From positions 816,826 to 880,825 of the forward strand of contig NZ_WASP01000006.1 in NCBI RefSeq assembly GCF_009712225.1: a DNA stretch of 64,000 nt, read 5' to 3'. This document shows positions 60,014-64,000 of the stretch, one piece after another. Source of the stretch: Desulfovibrio sp. (lineage in GTDB: Bacteria > Desulfobacterota > Desulfovibrionia > Desulfovibrionales > Desulfovibrionaceae). The notes under the pieces were generated by a model. The model searched no databases. It had not been told where the DNA came from and worked only from the letters and a program-made list of their open reading frames with translations. A program made the position numbers and the translations under genes. Numbering within the stretch: the first letter of the stretch is position 1; each line of letters opens with the position of its first letter.

Positions 60014-60691
60014 ATGATTGTAGGCATTGATTTTGACAACACGTTAGTCAACTATGATGACCTCTTTTACAACGAGGCGATAAGAAGGCAGCTACTGCCT
60101 CCAGAAACGAAATCAGGCAAGCAGGCGGTGCGCGATGCCTTGCGCGCACTCGGGCGAGATGAAGACTTTACACTTCTTCAGGGGCATGTTTACGGCCCTG
60201 GGATTCTTAAGGCACAGCCGTATCCCGGCGCGAGAGAAACTGTGGCTGCACTGCTTCAGGCTGGTTATGGGGTATATGTAATCAGCCATAAAACGCGCTT
60301 TCCCTACCGCGGCCCCCAATACGATCTGCACCTTGCGGCGTTGGGCTGGCTTGAGGCCTGGCAATTCTTTGCACAGGGCATGCTTTCACCCGAAAAGGTT
60401 TTTCTGGAACCAACTCTGCAGTCCAAGCTTCAGCGCATTGACGCGCTTGGCTGTGCATACTTTATTGACGATCTCCCGGAACTCCTCTGCCACCCGGACT
60501 TTCCGCAGAACACAAAACGCATTTTGTTTGACCCGCATGAAAAAAACGCCCGTTCCGAGACGCCCCTGCTTGCGAATGCGTTCTCCCAGTGGAGCTCCAT
60601 CAAAATGCGCCTGCTTGAACACACTGGTACCAAGGCCGATATGGATTGCGCCGATGCCCAATCTGCGCCCCTTGGTTCAACCCGACAGTAA
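60014..60691 (+). CDS. HAD-like phosphatase
   Basis: A 225-residue protein with the HAD motif I DFDNT (Asp6 nucleophile, Asp8), a motif II-like stretch VISHKT and the acidic motif IDDLPEL near residue 156. It has no large membrane or signal sequence and probably removes a phosphate from a sugar phosphate. It lies 29 bp after the transketolase genes and 3 bp before the kinase-like gene. Confidence 0.8.
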   Translation: MIVGIDFDNTLVNYDDLFYNEAIRRQLLPPETKSGKQAVRDALRALGRDEDFTLLQGHVYGPGILKAQPYPGARETVAALLQAGYGVYVISHKTRFPYRGPQYDLHLAALGWLEAWQFFAQGMLSPEKVFLEPTLQSKLQRIDALGCAYFIDDLPELLCHPDFPQNTKRILFDPHEKNARSETPLLANAFSQWSSIKMRLLEHTGTKADMDCADAQSAPLGSTRQ

Positions 60692-60694
60692 GCT

Positions 60695-61729
60695 ATGGAA
60701 GAGCCGTTAATTACCAGCATTCCGCAACCATTTTTGCGCGACTATCTGCAAAAAACGGGTGAGCACTTCGTTGGGCTTGAACGCATTTTTTTCGGCAAAA
60801 ATAACCGCTCTTACCATGTGCGTACTCTTGGACATTCTTATTTTTTAAAAGTCTACTTTCGCCACCCCCATGACACCAGAGACAGGCTGGGGGCGGAATA
60901 CGCATTCCTTGAATTTTGCCGGGACCAAGGCATCGGGGGAGTTCCTCTGCCGCTGGCTTCTGACTGGGAAAGCGGTATGGCGTTGTACAGCTGGATAGAT
61001 GGGGCACCAGTAAAAAAAGGGCAGGTTTCCAGCGAAGACATAAAATCTGCCGCAGCCTTGCTGGGCGCTTTGGCCCTTTGCTCATCAGTCCCGCAGGCAG
61101 CGAAACTGCCTTTTGCAGCGGATGCCTGCACAAGTGCATGGGACCACATGGTCTTGGCTCAACGCCGTGTAGAAGCACTTTCAACAGCTCTGATGGCCGC
61201 CCAGACCAACCCAATAGTACTGCAGGCTCGAGATTTTGCCGTAAAAGGGCTTGTTCCGGCACTGAACTCGGTCATGAGTATGGCGCAATCCCTTATTGAA
61301 CCAGATGCCCTGCGCCAACCGCTTTGCCATCACGACTTTATAGTTTCGCCTTCCGATTTCGGCTTTCACAATGCCCTCAGGATTCAGGACGGCGTAGTTT
61401 TTGTGGATTTTGAGTATGCAGGTCGGGATGACCCCGTAAAGACCGTGTGCGATTTTGTCTGCCAGCCGGAAATTCCAGTGGAGGAAGACGAGTTGGAGAC
61501 TATGACGGACTCTCTGGAAACATTTGATGCAAAAAAAATTCTGCAGCGGGCCAAAATGCTCCTTCCGCTGCACAGGATCAAATGGTGCTGCATTATACTG
61601 AACGATTTCATTAAATTACATGCCTTGCGAAGAGAATTTTCCAATGAGGAAAATTCAGGGGCAGATAAATTGGAAATTCAGATGCACAAGGCTCAAAGCT
61701 ACGCAGATATGCACGGCGTATTTAAATAA
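60695..61729 (+). CDS. APH-family kinase-like protein
   Basis: A 344-residue aminoglycoside-phosphotransferase-fold protein. ATP-lobe residues include FFGKNNRSYHV and YFLKVYF; the catalytic loop region is CHHDFIVSPSDFGFHNAL and the metal Asp motif VDFEYAGRDDP. In glycan clusters such kinases often phosphorylate sugars or choline-like groups. No resistance function is implied. Last gene of the tightly spaced series before a 190-bp gap. Confidence 0.8.
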   Translation: MEEPLITSIPQPFLRDYLQKTGEHFVGLERIFFGKNNRSYHVRTLGHSYFLKVYFRHPHDTRDRLGAEYAFLEFCRDQGIGGVPLPLASDWESGMALYSWIDGAPVKKGQVSSEDIKSAAALLGALALCSSVPQAAKLPFAADACTSAWDHMVLAQRRVEALSTALMAAQTNPIVLQARDFAVKGLVPALNSVMSMAQSLIEPDALRQPLCHHDFIVSPSDFGFHNALRIQDGVVFVDFEYAGRDDPVKTVCDFVCQPEIPVEEDELETMTDSLETFDAKKILQRAKMLLPLHRIKWCCIILNDFIKLHALRREFSNEENSGADKLEIQMHKAQSYADMHGVFK

Positions 61730-61920
61730 CTAATGAATTTAAATAATATAATTCATATCTTAAATAACAGCCAAAACAACCGGCATGATCGCCATAAGAC
61801 AGCATTTGCCGCTAGCATATTAACGTATTTATCATGTTGCGCTTGCTATAAATAAATTCAGTGCTCTTGATTTTCAGATATTACTAATACGTCCTTGCGA
61901 ACATAGAGCATGGAGAGATT

Positions 61921-64000
61921 ATGAAAACACATTCTGACAACACACAAAAACACACACTATATTTGCACATATTTCCATATGGAAGCTGTGAAAATACGTT
62001 ACACCGCTATTTACATAATAACATTTCAGAAACAAATCTGTCATACTCAAACACTCAATATGACATTATAACACAATTAAAATCGCATGCGTATCTCTCT
62101 CAGCTCATCAACAAATCAGTAAATTACGAATCAATCGAGAGCCGCAATTATTACGTTTCGTGCCTCAAAACATTCTGGAAGGACATAGCAAAAAAGCTCA
62201 CACAGAAAGACAATACACTTATTTCATTAAGAAACAGCATTGTCAGCTGGGACATATTTTGGAAAACAGCTGCGGAAGTTATGGATATTTCAACAATTCA
62301 GGTTCAAGCAATACTTCCCATGCTCCACCAGGAAGATTCACTGGAGTTTTTTTATCGCCTCAACATGTGGCACAGCGTGTCGCCAGAGTCTTTTCAACCT
62401 ACACAAGAAAAATACAATTACCTGTTAGCGTGGACAAGGCTGTCCGAAAGCGCCCATAAGTACGGCATTCCGTTATGCAAACCGCATGTACTCTGGAAAC
62501 CTGGACACACAGACGCAGACGAGCAGTTTGTTGTGCAGTCAATTCTGCACAGTTGCGGGTTGTCCACACCTGAATCGATCGCGCAAGACAACACCACGCT
62601 GAAATCTCATGACTGTTTGCGTTTTGCGGCCTTGACGTTGCCGCCACCCTTCCCTTTCGCCTTTCAGGTGTTAGGAGTGCAGACAAAATTTTGCGCCGAT
62701 GCATGGCAATCTTCAATGCATCAGAGCGTGCTAGCCTCCTTGCGCCAAGGCGAAATGCAGGGTCTTTTTTCGCTGAAGCCTCTCAGTCCAGCCTCAATGC
62801 GGAAAAAAGCATTGGAACTGGGGCAGGACGGCAATGACAAACTATGCCGTCTATATCCGGAAATCAGCGCGGCCATGCAGGCTGGCCCGGAAAATCCTGT
62901 GGAAACTCCCAATGAACCAGTGCACACGCTATCTGCAGATAACATTGAAAAATGCATCCATCTTTTATCCGTAGAGCAAAAGCAGTGGATATCCCACTGC
63001 ATGGAAACAGAATTCAAATCATTAACTGACGAACAGATATGCATAAAACAGCATCTCAACCATAAACTTCAGACAAAAAAAGAGTATCAAGATACTCAAT
63101 ACGTTATCAGCGTACTAACGCTCGCATATAACGCAAAAGACTACATAGCCCAAAATATAGAAAGCATCATTGACCAGCAATGTTCTGTTCCCATCCAGCA
63201 TATAATTGTTGATGACGGTTCAGACGATGACACACAAAATATTATTGAGAGCTATGCCCGGCGCTTTGCGCATATCAAACCCGTTTTTATTCCGAGGTTT
63301 CCACGACATAACGGGGGCGACAACGTAAAAACACTGTTTGGTAGATGCCATACTAAATATGCTGCTATCTGTGATGGGGATGATTATTTTACAGATCCGC
63401 ACAAACTTCAAAAACAGTATGATTTTCTTGAAAAACACGCTGAGTGCGCGCTGTGTTTTCACCCTGTCAACGTAACCTATGAAGACGGTTCACCAACACG
63501 CACATATCCTCCGGAAAACATTTTGCGGGGGGGTGTTCGCCAGTTTTACTCAATTAAAGATCTGCTTTTTGCCAATTTCATGCAGACAAATTCTGTGATG
63601 TACCGCTGGCGCTTTACAGATGGCCTGCCTGACTGGTTTGACCCAACCCTTGTTCCCAGTGATTGGTACTGGCATCTGTTGCACGCCGAAACAGGCCTCA
63701 TTGGCTATCTCAAAGAGCATATGAGCGTTTATCGTCGCCATGCCGCATCGCTCTACGCCTCAGCCGAAGGTGACCACGTCGACCATAGAGCTGTTCATGG
63801 ACTTAATGAACTGCGCACCTACAACACCCTGAACAGGCACTTCAAAAATCGGCACTACGATGATTTTTGCCGCCTTGCCATGGGTGTTTTGGCTGACTTT
63901 GTACAAATTTATATGCAGACAGGCGATGATTCATTGATTCAGAAAGGCATATCCATCTGTCCGGAATTCGGACAGGATTTTTTGAAGAAGATACAGGGAT
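61921..64000 (+). CDS. Partial GT2 glycosyltransferase with sulfotransferase-like N-terminus
   Basis: At least 693 codons, open to the right edge. Residues about 393-610 are a family 2 glycosyltransferase: VISVLTLAYNAKDYI, HIIVDDGSDDDT and the metal motif CDGDDYF (DGDD at 485-488). Residues 13-45 (LYLHIFPYGSCENTLHRYL) and the following LISLRNSI and IQVQAILPMLHQEDSLEFFYRLNMW recall the start of sulfotransferase-fold proteins, but the P-loop (PKTGTT) is replaced by PYGSCEN, so binding of PAPS is doubtful. GGAGAG precedes the ATG. It probably builds the surface glycan. Confidence 0.78.
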   Translation, partial: MKTHSDNTQKHTLYLHIFPYGSCENTLHRYLHNNISETNLSYSNTQYDIITQLKSHAYLSQLINKSVNYESIESRNYYVSCLKTFWKDIAKKLTQKDNTLISLRNSIVSWDIFWKTAAEVMDISTIQVQAILPMLHQEDSLEFFYRLNMWHSVSPESFQPTQEKYNYLLAWTRLSESAHKYGIPLCKPHVLWKPGHTDADEQFVVQSILHSCGLSTPESIAQDNTTLKSHDCLRFAALTLPPPFPFAFQVLGVQTKFCADAWQSSMHQSVLASLRQGEMQGLFSLKPLSPASMRKKALELGQDGNDKLCRLYPEISAAMQAGPENPVETPNEPVHTLSADNIEKCIHLLSVEQKQWISHCMETEFKSLTDEQICIKQHLNHKLQTKKEYQDTQYVISVLTLAYNAKDYIAQNIESIIDQQCSVPIQHIIVDDGSDDDTQNIIESYARRFAHIKPVFIPRFPRHNGGDNVKTLFGRCHTKYAAICDGDDYFTDPHKLQKQYDFLEKHAECALCFHPVNVTYEDGSPTRTYPPENILRGGVRQFYSIKDLLFANFMQTNSVMYRWRFTDGLPDWFDPTLVPSDWYWHLLHAETGLIGYLKEHMSVYRRHAASLYASAEGDHVDHRAVHGLNELRTYNTLNRHFKNRHYDDFCRLAMGVLADFVQIYMQTGDDSLIQKGISICPEFGQDFLKKIQG

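Noticed and set aside
60695-61729. APH-fold gene as antibiotic resistance
   Set aside because: It sits inside a sugar-biosynthesis series; the fold is shared with many metabolic kinases.

Overview
The window looks like chromosome from a sulfate- or sulfite-reducing member of the Desulfovibrionaceae. The clues are a tungstate-responsive TunR-type regulator beside tupABC and a tungsten aldehyde oxidoreductase, a trimeric-type outer membrane porin ending in Phe, a glycyl-radical enzyme colinear with isethionate sulfite-lyase, and a sigma-54 regulator. No rRNA, tRNA, CRISPR array, insertion sequence or phage structural gene was recognised. The species assignment is inference.

Layout. (1) 0.1-2.5 kb, minus: a Met-rich ZraP/CpxP-like periplasmic protein and a CueO-like multicopper oxidase (copper handling). 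(2) 2.9-5.0 kb: a secreted dienelactone-hydrolase-like protein divergent from an AraC regulator. (3) 5.2-13.8 kb: a Crp/Fnr regulator, an arylsulfotransferase-family protein, a porin, an MFS transporter, a glutaredoxin fusion, a dihydrolipoamide dehydrogenase and a lone lipoyl carrier protein. A shared 18-bp palindrome (ACGTTG-N6-CAACGT) lies at all three promoters. (4) 14.2-19.2 kb: a GntR regulator with TGGAATTCCA palindromes, two MFS transporters and a sugar-acid dehydratase of the enolase superfamily. (5) 19.5-29.6 kb: a tungsten island with two MoeA proteins, a ThiF/MoeB-like adenylyltransferase, a MoaD-like protein with a GlyGly end, AOR, TupCBA and TunR. (6) 30.1-33.7 kb: a chemoreceptor, an EamA exporter and a secreted heme-binding-like protein. 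(7) 33.9-37.1 kb, minus: DUF4037 nucleotidyltransferase-like protein, TPR protein, DUF4125 protein and a beta-hydroxyacid dehydrogenase, a set of unknown function. (8) 37.3-45.3 kb, minus: a PAS/sigma-54 activator, an MHS-family transporter, an amidohydrolase-fold protein lacking most metal ligands, a glycyl-radical activase and a glycyl-radical enzyme. Two -24/-12 promoters and a shared 22-bp palindrome tie the two transcription units together. (9) 45.9-48.4 kb: a membrane diguanylate cyclase and a sugar aminotransferase. (10) 49.5-64 kb, plus: a surface-glycan region. It begins with a KASIII/ACP/SDR/acyltransferase mini-cluster. Next come a methyltransferase, a nucleotidyltransferase, an NDP-sugar dehydratase, a GmhA-like isomerase, an HldE-like enzyme with swapped domains, a radical SAM/SPASM protein, a split transketolase, a HAD protein and an APH-like kinase. 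It ends in a glycosyltransferase cut by the window edge.

How they work together. Region 5 is a self-contained unit for taking up tungstate, inserting it into pterin cofactor and using it in AOR. Region 8 appears to import a compound (a sulfonate is the best guess) and cleave it by radical chemistry under sigma-54 control. Region 3 appears to be a regulon pairing outer- and inner-membrane uptake with an arylsulfotransferase-like enzyme and a thiol/lipoyl relay; its substrate is unknown. Region 10 probably makes and attaches an unusual, possibly higher-carbon, sugar with an acyl-type decoration. The best candidates for undescribed biology are regions 3, 8, 7 and 10.
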